Assembly: GCF_003473295.1 (NCBI RefSeq)
Contig: NZ_QRMP01000042.1
Location: forward strand, 1-20,788
Reading direction: 5' to 3'
From: Parabacteroides sp. AM08-6
GTDB taxonomy: Bacteria; Bacteroidota; Bacteroidia; Bacteroidales; Tannerellaceae
Length of the DNA: 20,788 nt
In this document: positions 7,199 through 15,399 of the stretch, piece by piece
Layout of the letters: every line of letters begins with the position of its first letter
Numbering within the stretch: position 1 is the first letter of the stretch
Program-made: the position numbers and the translations under genes
The notes under the pieces: model-generated
Seen by the model: only the letters and a program-made list of their open reading frames with translations
Database searches by the model: none
What the model was told of the DNA's origin: nothing

Positions 7199-7208
7199 AA
7201 ACGTACGA
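7199..7208 (+). repeat. Third, partial copy of the invertase core
   Basis: AAACGTACGA differs from the ARACGTWCGT core at one position and lies 15 bp right of the right arm, in the leader of the large gene. The flanks do not match the arms beyond the core. Confidence 0.45.
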
Positions 7209-7260
7209 AATAGAACGAAATTTCAATATTACAGTATTATTAATTAAATTATTTAGAATT

Positions 7261-10200
7261 ATGAACATGAGATTTTCTACTCTTTTGGCTACCGCCCTGG
7301 TAGCCGGTAGTATCTCCGCTTTCGCACAACAGACCAAGGCAGAAGTCGGGGATATGTTGGATGGTGTGAAAACCGGGGATTATGTTACTTTGAACACAAC
7401 AGCTTCTCCTGCATTTCTTTGTGACACAAAAACTGCTTATGATTTTTCTACATTAACAAGTTTGGAAGATGATGCCGAGAAATCTTTTTCCGCAATGTGG
7501 AAAATAACCGTTATCCCGGGTGTAGGTGCAGCCGGAACTCCTACTTATTCTTTTGAAAATAAGCTGACAGGTAAAATGTTCGCTGTTAAATTGCAGACGA
7601 ATAATAAGGGCGCTTCTACAGCTGCAGCTACTTTTGATGAAGAAGGTAATACGGAATGGGCATTCAACAGTAAATTAGGTTTGTATAGCGTGAAAGGGGA
7701 TTCTACATTCTTCTTTGATAATGCTTACAAATTGAATGCGGTAAAAGGTGGTTTGGATGTAGCTTTGGGTTCAAGTGCGATTCCTGGGAATAATGCAATT
7801 ACTCCGACTGCTCTTGCTGATAAGCTTGAATTGACATTGACTCCGAAAATCTTTAACCAGATTACAACTTCTGGTAAATTGATTTTTGCTAATGGTAAGG
7901 ATGTTCAGGATGCAAGTGTTGAAAACTTCCTGAAAACTAAGAAGTGGACAGCTGCAGCTGCCGAAGCTAAAACTGCAGCAGAGGCAACAACATTTATGTT
8001 GGCAACATCTGATAGCACAACTTCTAAGAACCCGTATGTATTGGTAGTTGATACAAACTACTATACAACAGCAAGTACGAATAAGCTGAGCCACCTGATT
8101 GTTGATACATTGGGTGCAAAGCCGACTCATGCTGCTCTTGATGGAAAATATACAGCTCCTACACCTGAAGCTTCTTATCGTCTGGAAAAAGATAAAGATG
8201 GTAAAGTAGTGAAAGCTATTGCTGTACGTCCTCATGCTTCTGCTATGTTTACAGGTAAATATTATCTGAAAGAAGATTCTATTGTGTTATATGCTGTTAA
8301 TACTGCAAAAGCAACAGAAGTAGCTGAAGTGGTAGCTAAAGCTGAACCATATACTTATGATGGGAAAGATTATTTAACTGTTGCTGCTGTGAAAACGGCA
8401 GTTGGAACTGCATTAGATGGTATATTGTCTGGTGTGAAAACAACTGTAGATGGTGTAATTGATGCGAAAACTGCTCCTGGTGCAGAGTATGCTCTTACCA
8501 TTTGTGAAGAGGAATTTAAGATTACATATGCTGCTTCTAACTATAGCTATGCTGTTGTTAGTGGTGCAACTGGGGTGACTGGTGTGACTAGCGATACTTG
8601 GGATAATGCAAAAGCTGCGTTAAAAGCTGATGTTGATGCGTATTTAACAGCAGCTGCTGGTGCTACTAAAACAGCTAAAAAAGCTGTGGAAGACAAAATA
8701 GATGCTTTGGACGGTACAACTAACGGCCTTGATCTTACCATATATGATGCTACAAAAGTTGAAATAGCATACACTGCTCCTGTTGCAGATAAGGATGCTC
8801 ATCCTGCTTATAACAAGATTGATGCTTCTGTAGCATATACAGGTGGACATATCGCTCTTACAGTATTGGATAAGAACAAGATTGTTATCACTCCTGCTCC
8901 GGTAGCTATCGAGTCGGAAGCTGCTGCAACAGCTGCTAACTTCATCTTACCCTTAATCCAGCCCGACTTCCAGATAGAAGAACCGGAAGTAGACAATACT
9001 CTGACAACGATTAAAGATAACCTGTATCGCATCAAGAATGCCGATGGCAAATACCTTGCAGTAGCAATCAACTATGCCGACTCGGTAGCCAACTGGACTC
9101 GTTACGACGCGGACTTCCAGGCTTTGGATCACATGCCGGCTTATCAGTGGGTAGTACTTCAGGAAAATGCGACAAAAACAAATTCCACGATTGTGATGAC
9201 CAACCGTGAATATCCGGAACAATCTTATGAGGGTGTTCAGTTGCATAAAGATGATAAAGGCAAAATCTATTATGAAGTAGATAAACGAAAAGTATATGTG
9301 ACATTCGAAGAAGTATCAGCCGTGGCAAAATCGGATACATTGCTGGGTTACAAGAACTTTGACAAAGATTCATTGCGCGTGCTTACTTATACCTTCAATC
9401 ACTTCAGTCCGTATGACGCTTCTCACTTTATCGGAGTGAAATCGGAAAACGACTCGGTATTGACCGTAAAAGATTATGAATCAGCGTTCAAATTGCAACA
9501 AGTAACAGACAAAGCCGTACGTTACGGTTATGAAGTGAAATCCGATGTAGCAAAGAGAATCCCGGGCTTGAAGAACCTGTACCGCAATGCTTATCAGGTA
9601 GCAGTAAGAGACGCATCCGCCAACAACGGGCTGAATGTATTCAAGAATGCCGATAATAAATTCGCAGTAGATGAAGCCGGAACAAATGTTCGCTTCTACT
9701 TCAAAGAAAACAACTGCGACAACGGTATGCATTACTATGCCTTGGTGGCTCTGTCAAACGACACGACAAAAGCCGGTGTGGCTGAAAATACCAAGAACGC
9801 CGTTCTTCAGGCTGAAAATATGGCCAATATCAATACTTCCGTATTCGATATCAAACCGTACGACACACCTCTGTATCGCCGTTTCAACACCGCATTGGAA
9901 AAAGCCGTAGCCGGAAGCGAAGATGCTGCTAAGTTGCTGAACTTCAAGGAAACTTACCGTGGTGAATACCTGATGGATGAAAACAATCCTAAATTCCAGC
10001 AAACCGGCATCGACTTCCTTGGCATTTGGTCCGAAGGAAAAGCAACAGGCCTTTCTCTGCATGTCGATACCGCTTGGGTGAACCGTGGTCTGGGTTATAT
10101 CAAACCGCAATACCTGATTTCAGTAGACCGTCATGAAGTAGCGAAAGTGGATACCATTCCTTGTAATGCAACAGGAGGTCACAAGCACATGACCCCTGAT

Positions 10201-11016
10201 GGTAAAGAGACCACCGATGCCAACAAGTGTATCCATGCAACACCTGGCAAACCGGGTTATGTTGTAGCCAAATATTTGGTAAGCTTTGCCGACTCCGCCA
10301 ATGTAACGGATAAAGCGACAAAAGAAAAACCGTATATGTTCGGAGACTATAACCGTGTAGGTTTCGTGAAAGCGATGTATTACAAAGATATGTTGATAAT
10401 CCTGACGAACGGTTACGAAAAAGCCGATGTAGACAAACTGAATCCTGAAGCAGTCATCAAGGCTTACAAGGATGCTAAGATTGACGGAACCTGGATTAAA
10501 GATTTGTCAAAAATCAATGATGCCCATCAGACTTATACTTGGTCATTCCGCTATGTATATCCTGAAAAGGCCGCCTCTGCCGATAAGGAAGACGAAACAG
10601 TATCCTTCCTGATAGAGTCTCAGAGTGGTGATGGTGAGGTAATAGCTCCAAAGAAAGGTGCATGGTTGAAGAGTCAGAACGGTTGTCTTGTATTGTCCGA
10701 CAAGAAAACATCAACCTTTGCCAATGCAAAGACCGGTGGCGACAATGGTCTGGTATTCAATCTTGAAGTAGGTTCGGAAGAGAATATGGCTACAGATAAC
10801 GATGCAATTTCAACTTCTGAAGTATCGGTAATCGCCGGTAATGGTCAGGTAACCATCAACGGTGCAGCCGGCAAGAAGGTTGTCATCAGCAATATGTTAG
10901 GCCAGATGAAGGCTAATACAGTTATCGCATCCGACAATGAAACGATTGCAGTGCCTGCAGGTGTTGTTATAGTAGCTGTTGAAGGCGAAGAAGCTGTAAA
11001 AGCGATGGTTGAATAA
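7261..11016 (+). CDS. Large exported, probably glycosylated surface protein with DUF6383-like C-terminus
   Basis: A 1251-residue protein of unknown molecular function. Residues 1-22 form a signal peptide ending ISAFA before QQ. The rest is soluble and acidic, with very few Cys. The first half (about 50-560) is rich in Ala, Thr and Lys with low-complexity helical stretches; the second half is more varied, with sections such as LYRIKNADGKYLAV. The last 65 residues (about 1187-1251; VVISNMLGQ at 1207-1215, AVPAGVVIVAVEG at 1230-1242) resemble DUF6383 of Parabacteroides and more distantly the beta-strand sorting domains of type IX secretion. Twelve D-S/T-hydrophobic or D-S/T-T sequons (D147, 251, 282, 339, 607, 692, 703, 731, 834, 936, 964, 1011) fit Bacteroidetes O-glycosylation. 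The candidate invertible promoter upstream faces away, so the gene is probably silent in this orientation. Membership of the phase-variable S-layer glycoproteins of P. distasonis is possible but unproven. Confidence 0.85.
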   Translation: MNMRFSTLLATALVAGSISAFAQQTKAEVGDMLDGVKTGDYVTLNTTASPAFLCDTKTAYDFSTLTSLEDDAEKSFSAMWKITVIPGVGAAGTPTYSFENKLTGKMFAVKLQTNNKGASTAAATFDEEGNTEWAFNSKLGLYSVKGDSTFFFDNAYKLNAVKGGLDVALGSSAIPGNNAITPTALADKLELTLTPKIFNQITTSGKLIFANGKDVQDASVENFLKTKKWTAAAAEAKTAAEATTFMLATSDSTTSKNPYVLVVDTNYYTTASTNKLSHLIVDTLGAKPTHAALDGKYTAPTPEASYRLEKDKDGKVVKAIAVRPHASAMFTGKYYLKEDSIVLYAVNTAKATEVAEVVAKAEPYTYDGKDYLTVAAVKTAVGTALDGILSGVKTTVDGVIDAKTAPGAEYALTICEEEFKITYAASNYSYAVVSGATGVTGVTSDTWDNAKAALKADVDAYLTAAAGATKTAKKAVEDKIDALDGTTNGLDLTIYDATKVEIAYTAPVADKDAHPAYNKIDASVAYTGGHIALTVLDKNKIVITPAPVAIESEAAATAANFILPLIQPDFQIEEPEVDNTLTTIKDNLYRIKNADGKYLAVAINYADSVANWTRYDADFQALDHMPAYQWVVLQENATKTNSTIVMTNREYPEQSYEGVQLHKDDKGKIYYEVDKRKVYVTFEEVSAVAKSDTLLGYKNFDKDSLRVLTYTFNHFSPYDASHFIGVKSENDSVLTVKDYESAFKLQQVTDKAVRYGYEVKSDVAKRIPGLKNLYRNAYQVAVRDASANNGLNVFKNADNKFAVDEAGTNVRFYFKENNCDNGMHYYALVALSNDTTKAGVAENTKNAVLQAENMANINTSVFDIKPYDTPLYRRFNTALEKAVAGSEDAAKLLNFKETYRGEYLMDENNPKFQQTGIDFLGIWSEGKATGLSLHVDTAWVNRGLGYIKPQYLISVDRHEVAKVDTIPCNATGGHKHMTPDGKETTDANKCIHATPGKPGYVVAKYLVSFADSANVTDKATKEKPYMFGDYNRVGFVKAMYYKDMLIILTNGYEKADVDKLNPEAVIKAYKDAKIDGTWIKDLSKINDAHQTYTWSFRYVYPEKAASADKEDETVSFLIESQSGDGEVIAPKKGAWLKSQNGCLVLSDKKTSTFANAKTGGDNGLVFNLEVGSEENMATDNDAISTSEVSVIAGNGQVTINGAAGKKVVISNMLGQMKANTVIASDNETIAVPAGVVIVAVEGEEAVKAMVE

Positions 11017-11040
11017 GAACAATTTATAATCAAATATATA

Positions 11041-11153
11041 GCCACGCGTCCGGTTCTTTGTAACCGTTCAATTACCCCGTGACGGGCGAACAAGTGGCAT
11101 AATACTAAAGTAAAAAAGTTCTTCTGCCGGTACCTGTGAAGGAGGAAGGCAGA
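11041..11153 (+). other. Possible structured 3' region or small RNA
   Basis: Several complementary segments are nested: GCCAC (11041-11045) with GTGGC (11094-11098); within it CGGTT/AACCG (11051-11055/11062-11066), GTTC/GAAC (11066-11069/11088-11091, competing for one base) and CCCG/CGGG (11076-11079/11083-11086). A separate stem TCTGCC/GGCAGA (11123-11128/11148-11153) follows. It does not match any riboswitch or ribozyme I can recognise. It may be the folded tail of the large gene's mRNA. The pairing was found by eye, with no energy calculation. Confidence 0.3.
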
Positions 11154-11161
11154 CAAAAAAC

Positions 11162-11195
11162 AAGCTCCGGTGGTTTTTTAAGACTACCGGAGCTT
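11162..11195. terminator. Two-way terminator between the surface-protein gene and murF
   Basis: AAGCTCCGGTGGT (11162-11174) pairs with ACTACCGGAGCTT (11183-11195) over 13 bp with one G-U pair. For murF on the - strand the stem is followed closely by a run of six U (A-run at 11155-11160), a good terminator. For the + strand gene the downstream side, TCGTTGTTTT, is less U-rich. The two genes converge here. Confidence 0.8.
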
Positions 11196-11221
11196 CGTTG
11201 TTTTATTGGAAATGGATTGGC

Positions 11222-12505
11222 TTATAAGACATCGATTGTCTTTTCCAAAGCCATGCCGTGCGAACCCTTTATCAGAATGTGGTAACCTGTCAACGGGTTA
11301 CGGCGCAAGGTATTAATCAGTTCGGCCGTTGTCGCGTAGGTGGCAAAACCTTTTCCGGTTTTTTGGAAATGTTCGCCGCAAAGGAACACTTTGTCATATT
11401 TGCCGGCTTTTATCAGTTCGACGATTTCGGCATGCAATTCATCGCTTGTAGGGCCCAGTTCGCGCATATCCCCCAAAATGACTGCTTTCGGCGAAACGGG
11501 CATGGAAGCGAAATTCTCCAGTGCAACCCGCATACTGCTGGGATTGGCATTGTAAGCATCGATAATCAGCTCGTTTTTTTTCGTCTTCTTTAATTGCGAA
11601 CGGTTATTGGTCGGTTCATAGGTCGCAATCGCGCGGCTGATGCGTTCTGCCGGGATTTTGAAATAACGTCCGACGGCAATGGCTGCTAAAGCATTGGTCA
11701 GGTTGTAATTTCCAATCAGATGTGTTTCTACCGTATGTATTTTCCCCTGTTGTCTCCATTCGAAAGTAAGATAAGGGTTGCTACTTTCCACACATCCCCA
11801 GGCAAAAGCCGTTTCATCGGAGCCATACGTGATTTGTTCGATACCCTTGGCTATGTCTGTCAGGTACTTGTTGTCCTGATTGATAAAAATTTTGCCTTTG
11901 GAGTGGCGAATGTAATCATACAACTCGCCTTTCGTCCGGATTACCCCTTCGAACGAACCGAAGCCTTCCAGATGTGCCTGGCCTACATTGGTGATAATCC
12001 CATAATCAGGGTGTACGATATCCACCAGCTCCTTAATGTCGCCCGGATGGCTGGCTCCCATTTCGATAACAGCCATTTCGTGTTCGTGATTGAGGCGGAG
12101 CAGGGTGAGGGGAACTCCGATGTGATTGTTCAGGTTCCCTTCCGTATACAAGAGGTTGTATTTGGTAGACAGGACAGCCGCCAGTAGTTCCTTAGTCGTT
12201 GTTTTCCCGTTTGTGCCGGTAATGCCGATAATCGGGCAACCCACAGCCTTACGATGACGATGGGCCAACTGTTGCAAGGTCTTCAGCACGTTTTCCACAA
12301 GGATTGTCCGTTCGCCGGATACATATTCAGGATTGTCTATTACTGCATACGAGCAACCGGTGGCCAGTGCTTTTTCTGCAAACTTATTACCGTCGAACTT
12401 CTCTCCCTTGAGGGCGAAAAAGATAGAACCGCGCGGGCAATTGCGGCTGTCGGTTGTTACTTTCGGGTGATGTATAAATAATTCGTATAGTTCTGAGATA
12501 GTCAT
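11222..12505 (-). CDS. murF: UDP-N-acetylmuramoyl-tripeptide--D-alanyl-D-alanine ligase MurF
   Basis: The last cytoplasmic ligase of peptidoglycan precursor synthesis, adding D-Ala-D-Ala to UDP-MurNAc-tripeptide with ATP. All three Mur ligase domains are present in 427 residues: an N-terminal UDP-binding domain (DSRNCPRGSIFFALKGEKFDG at 19-39 in part), the central ATPase with P-loop GITGTNGKTTTKE at 94-106, NLNNHIGVPLTLL at 124-136, EMGASHPGDI at 148-157 and TNVGQAHLEGFGS at 172-184, then the C-terminal domain with YNANPSSM and ILGDMRELGP. Here it stands alone, not in the main mur-fts cluster, and diverges from folP. A -7 box lies about 45 nt upstream and a U-tailed hairpin about 26 bp beyond its stop. 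Confidence 0.96.
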   Translation of the reverse strand: MTISELYELFIHHPKVTTDSRNCPRGSIFFALKGEKFDGNKFAEKALATGCSYAVIDNPEYVSGERTILVENVLKTLQQLAHRHRKAVGCPIIGITGTNGKTTTKELLAAVLSTKYNLLYTEGNLNNHIGVPLTLLRLNHEHEMAVIEMGASHPGDIKELVDIVHPDYGIITNVGQAHLEGFGSFEGVIRTKGELYDYIRHSKGKIFINQDNKYLTDIAKGIEQITYGSDETAFAWGCVESSNPYLTFEWRQQGKIHTVETHLIGNYNLTNALAAIAVGRYFKIPAERISRAIATYEPTNNRSQLKKTKKNELIIDAYNANPSSMRVALENFASMPVSPKAVILGDMRELGPTSDELHAEIVELIKAGKYDKVFLCGEHFQKTGKGFATYATTAELINTLRRNPLTGYHILIKGSHGMALEKTIDVL

Positions 12506-12548
12506 AGTGTGTTGCTCTTTCGTAATTATTGGTTGTACTTATTGTCCG

Positions 12549-12556
12549 CAAATGTA
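12549..12556 (-). promoter_or_regulatory. Candidate -7 box for murF
   Basis: Read on the - strand the sequence is TACATTTG, an exact TAnnTTTG match 44 nt before the murF start. No -33 TTTG is evident. It lies in the short divergent region shared with folP. Confidence 0.45.
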
Positions 12557-12576
12557 CTAATTTAATGTTTTTCCTG

Positions 12577-12584
12577 TATCTTTG
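12577..12584 (+). promoter_or_regulatory. Candidate -7 box for folP-cdaA, deciding the folP start
   Basis: TATCTTTG matches the -7 consensus and predicts transcription from about 12590. This lies downstream of the upstream in-frame ATG at 12529, so translation should begin at 12604, giving a very short leader. GGAAAGAAG (12588-12596) provides a purine-rich ribosome-binding stretch before that ATG. Confidence 0.55.
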
Positions 12585-12603
12585 CTGGAAAGAAGTCATA
12601 GCA

Positions 12604-13440
12604 ATGTTACATAAAACGCTCAATATTAGGGGAACACTTACCTCGCTTGATACCCCTCTTGTAATGGGTATTCTGAATGTTACCCCTGATTCTTTTTATG
12701 CCGATAGCCGGAAACAGACGGAGGCTGCCATAGAGAAACGGATTCAGACTATTCTTTCCGAAGGGGGGAGACTGATTGACGTAGGTGGGTATTCTTCGCG
12801 TCCCGATGCAGCGGAGGTCTCTCCGGAAGAAGAGATGGGACGGTTGGCCTTTGCCTTGAAAATACTCAATACGCAATATCCGGACGTTCCTGTTTCCGTC
12901 GATACGTTCCGTGCAGGGATTGCCCGATGGGCAGTAGAGGAATATGGGGTCGCCATTATCAATGATATTTCGGGGGGCGAACTGGATGCTGCCATGTTCG
13001 ATACTGTTGCCGACTTGAATGTGCCTTATATTATGATGCATATGCGTGGAACACCGCAGACAATGCAACAGCATACCGCTTATACGGATATGATGGAAGA
13101 TATTATGCTGTATTTTGCCGCTAAAGTCCGCCAGCTTCACCTGAGAGGAGTGAATGATATTATTCTGGACCCCGGTTTCGGTTTTAGTAAAACGGTAGAT
13201 CAGAATTATGTGTTGATGAGCCGTCTCCCTGAATTTAAGGAATTCGGGCTACCACTTCTGGTAGGTGTTTCCCGAAAAAGCATGCTGTATAAGTTTTTGG
13301 GCGGAACACCTGCCGACAGCTTGAACGGAACAACTGTTCTCAATACTTTTGCATTGATGAACGGAGCGGATATCCTGCGTGTACACGATGTGAGAGAGGC
13401 AGTGGAAGCGGTTAAGATAATTAATAAATTAGCACATTAA
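12604..13440 (+). CDS. folP: Dihydropteroate synthase FolP
   Basis: Joins p-aminobenzoate to dihydropterin pyrophosphate in folate synthesis; the sulfonamide target. I take the start at 12604 (278 residues) rather than the in-frame ATG at 12529: the extra 25 residues are hydrophobic and unlike the family, and a -7 promoter box lies inside that stretch. The TIM-barrel motifs are complete: MGILNVTPDSF at 21-31, LIDVGGYSSRP at 57-67, SVDTFRAG at 98-105, IINDISGG at 118-125, then MMHMRGTP, LDPGFGFSKT, the GVSRKSM sulfa/pABA loop and RVHDV near the end. cdaA begins 4 bp after the stop, so the pair are one transcript and probably translationally coupled. Confidence 0.95.
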   Translation: MLHKTLNIRGTLTSLDTPLVMGILNVTPDSFYADSRKQTEAAIEKRIQTILSEGGRLIDVGGYSSRPDAAEVSPEEEMGRLAFALKILNTQYPDVPVSVDTFRAGIARWAVEEYGVAIINDISGGELDAAMFDTVADLNVPYIMMHMRGTPQTMQQHTAYTDMMEDIMLYFAAKVRQLHLRGVNDIILDPGFGFSKTVDQNYVLMSRLPEFKEFGLPLLVGVSRKSMLYKFLGGTPADSLNGTTVLNTFALMNGADILRVHDVREAVEAVKIINKLAH

Positions 13441-13444
13441 GATT

Positions 13445-14230
13445 ATGTGGATGAATTTCGGTGTAAAAGACCTGATTGATGTTCTGTTGGTCGCTTTTTT
13501 CCTTTATCAGACCTATAAACTGATGAAGAGTTCGGGTACGCTGGCTATTTTCAGTGGTGTCGTCTCTTTTATCGTTGTCTGGATTTTAGTTTCGCAAGTG
13601 CTGGAAATGCGGTTGATGGGAGCTATTCTGGATAAGTTTATCAGTGTCGGGTTTATAGTGTTGGTCATTCTTTTCCAAGATGAAATACGCCGTTTCCTGA
13701 TGGCTCTCGGTTCGCACCGGGGATGGAAATTTCTGGGGAAATTATTTTCCAAGCGGAATGCGGATAATGATAATGAAGGAAAATTTATCGCTCCGGTTGT
13801 ACTGGCATGTATGAACATGGCAAAGAAGAAGACCGGAGCCTTGATTTGTATTCAGCAGGATGTGGATTTGTCTGTTTACGAGCATACCGGTGAAATGTTC
13901 AATGCGGATGTGAACGCGCGTCTGATTGAAAATATATTTTTTAAGAATAGCCCTTTGCATGATGGGGCGATGATTATAGCCGATAATCGTATAAAGGCTG
14001 CCGGCTGTATTCTTCCGGTAGCCCAGAACGCCAATATTCCGAAAGAAATGGGATTGCGTCATCGTTCCGGCTTGGGTATGTCGCTCGAAACGGATGCGCT
14101 TATTATCATCGTCTCGGAGGAACGCGGGAAAATTTCCGTTGCCCACAATGGGAAGTTGGCAATCAATGTGACGGCGGAGGAATTACAACAAATTCTGTCC
14201 GGTGAACGGGAAGTCTTAAATTATTGTTAA
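13445..14230 (+). CDS. cdaA: Diadenylate cyclase CdaA (c-di-AMP synthase)
   Basis: Makes the second messenger c-di-AMP from two ATP at the inner membrane. The 261-residue protein has the CdaA plan: three membrane helices (about 8-22, 34-52 and 60-78), a short cytoplasmic linker, then the DisA_N cyclase domain (about 115-240) with the catalytic DGA at 173-175 (SPLHDGAMI) and RHR at 205-207 (GLRHRSGLGMS). Starts at 13445 or, two codons on, 13451 are both possible. It lies 4 bp after folP; I know this folP-cdaA pairing as common in Bacteroidetes. No cdaR-like regulator lies beside it, unlike in Firmicutes. In other bacteria c-di-AMP controls potassium and osmotic balance and wall integrity. Confidence 0.95.
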   Translation: MWMNFGVKDLIDVLLVAFFLYQTYKLMKSSGTLAIFSGVVSFIVVWILVSQVLEMRLMGAILDKFISVGFIVLVILFQDEIRRFLMALGSHRGWKFLGKLFSKRNADNDNEGKFIAPVVLACMNMAKKKTGALICIQQDVDLSVYEHTGEMFNADVNARLIENIFFKNSPLHDGAMIIADNRIKAAGCILPVAQNANIPKEMGLRHRSGLGMSLETDALIIIVSEERGKISVAHNGKLAINVTAEELQQILSGEREVLNYC

Positions 14231-14300
14231 ATGTTCTGAAACTGACAGCTCGGCATGCAAATCTTTTGCTGATTTTGTAAACTCTATGTTGCATTATGTC

Positions 14301-14308
14301 TACTTTTG
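14301..14308 (+). promoter_or_regulatory. Candidate promoter for pta-ackA
   Basis: TACTTTTG matches TAnnTTTG 52 nt before the pta start. A TTTG at 14274-14277 lies 23 nt upstream, slightly longer than the usual spacing. No hairpin separates cdaA from this point, so some readthrough from folP-cdaA is possible. Confidence 0.5.
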
Positions 14309-14360
14309 TATCCGAATTACGGTGACATTAACAAAATAATATAAATATAGATCTTCCGCT

Positions 14361-15377
14361 ATGGACTTAATGCAAGAGATTATTGCACGCGCTAAAGCAA
14401 ATAAACAGCGTATTGTTCTTCCCGAAGGGACTGAAGAAAGAACATTAAAAGCTGCCGACCGTTTAGTGGCCGACGGAGTTGCAGACATTATCCTGATTGG
14501 CAACCCTGCTGAAATCAACCGGCTGGCTGCTCAGTTCGGATTGAATCACATCGGACAAACTACTATTATCGATCCGAAGAATCACGAAAAGAAAGCCGCT
14601 TACGCCGACCTGCTTTTCCAATTACGCCAGAAAAAAGGTATGACGCCGGAAAAAGCGGCTGTGTTGGTAGAAGATCCTTTGTTTCTTGCCTGTTTGATGA
14701 TTAAATCCGGTGATGCCGACGGCGAGATTGCCGGTGCGCAGAATACAACCGGTGACGTGCTTCGTCCTGCTCTTCAGATTGTTAAGACAGCTCCGGGCAT
14801 GAGTTGTGTATCCGGTGCTTTTATCATGTTTACAAAAACTCCGCAGTATGGTAAAGAGGGAATTCTTGTGTTTGCGGATTGTGCGGTTATGCCGAATCCG
14901 AATGCGCAGGAATTGGCAAGTATCGCCTTGGCTACAGCAGCTACGGCACGTGATATCGTAGGGATGGAACCACGTGTTGCCATGTTGAGTTTTTCAACCA
15001 AAGGAAGTGCTTCTCATGAAATGGTAGACAAGGTGGTGGAAGCGACCCGTCTGGCTAAGGAAATGGCTCCCGATTTGAAGATTGATGGCGAACTGCAGGC
15101 TGATGCAGCTCTCGTGGAAGCTGTCGGTGCGAAGAAAGCACCGGGAAGCGAAATTGCCGGAAAAGCCAATGTGTTGGTATTCCCGACTTTGGAAGTGGGC
15201 AATATCGCTTATAAACTGGTTCAGCGTCTGGGTGGCGCCGAGGCTGTAGGCCCTATCCTTCAGGGAATGGCCGCTCCGGTGAACGACTTGTCCCGTGGTT
15301 GTTCAGTGGATGATATTTATAAAATGGTTGCGATAGCCTCCAATCAGTCAATCGGCTTGAAAGCGGCAAAGAGATAA
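14361..15377 (+). CDS. pta: Phosphate acetyltransferase Pta
   Basis: Converts acetyl-CoA and phosphate to acetyl phosphate in the cytoplasm, the first step of the acetate fermentation branch. The 338-residue product is the short, single-domain type (PTA_PTB domain only), without the regulatory N-terminal DRTGG/CobB-like parts of the E. coli enzyme. Recognisable stretches are [16 protein letters not shown] near the N-terminus, [22 protein letters not shown] and the C-terminal [17 protein letters not shown] and [12 protein letters not shown]. ackA follows after 22 bp, so both steps from acetyl-CoA to acetate and ATP are made from one transcript. Confidence 0.96.
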   Translation: MDLMQEIIARAKANKQRIVLPEGTEERTLKAADRLVADGVADIILIGNPAEINRLAAQFGLNHIGQTTIIDPKNHEKKAAYADLLFQLRQKKGMTPEKAAVLVEDPLFLACLMIKSGDADGEIAGAQNTTGDVLRPALQIVKTAPGMSCVSGAFIMFTKTPQYGKEGILVFADCAVMPNPNAQELASIALATAATARDIVGMEPRVAMLSFSTKGSASHEMVDKVVEATRLAKEMAPDLKIDGELQADAALVEAVGAKKAPGSEIAGKANVLVFPTLEVGNIAYKLVQRLGGAEAVGPILQGMAAPVNDLSRGCSVDDIYKMVAIASNQSIGLKAAKR

Positions 15378-15399
15378 AAACAAATAACACGCGAAGAAA

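Larger units (their letters stand above)
6451..7260. other. Gene-free regulatory region upstream of the large surface-protein gene
   Basis: No credible coding sequence lies in these 810 bp. From left to right there are a 28-bp near-palindrome (6512-6540), a long inverted repeat with a 60-bp spacer (6577-6704), about 270 bp without clear signals, a second inverted repeat enclosing a 147-bp segment with a promoter (6976-7184), a third partial copy of its core (7199-7208), and an AT-rich leader to the start codon at 7261. It is much more AT-rich than the flanking genes. Confidence 0.8.

Noticed and set aside
7771..8235. 154-codon - strand frame inside the surface-protein gene
   Set aside because: Cys/Ser-rich shadow of Ala/Thr codons on the coding strand; not a credible protein.
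11041..11098. tRNA or known ribozyme/riboswitch in the stem-rich region after the surface-protein gene
   Set aside because: There is no seven-bp acceptor stem, anticodon arm or CCA-proximal layout, and no hammerhead, twister or cobalamin-type conserved core could be matched.
12529..12603. N-terminal extension of folP by 25 residues from an upstream ATG
   Set aside because: A -7 promoter box at 12577-12584 lies inside it, the residues are unlike other dihydropteroate synthases, and a purine-rich site precedes the ATG at 12604.
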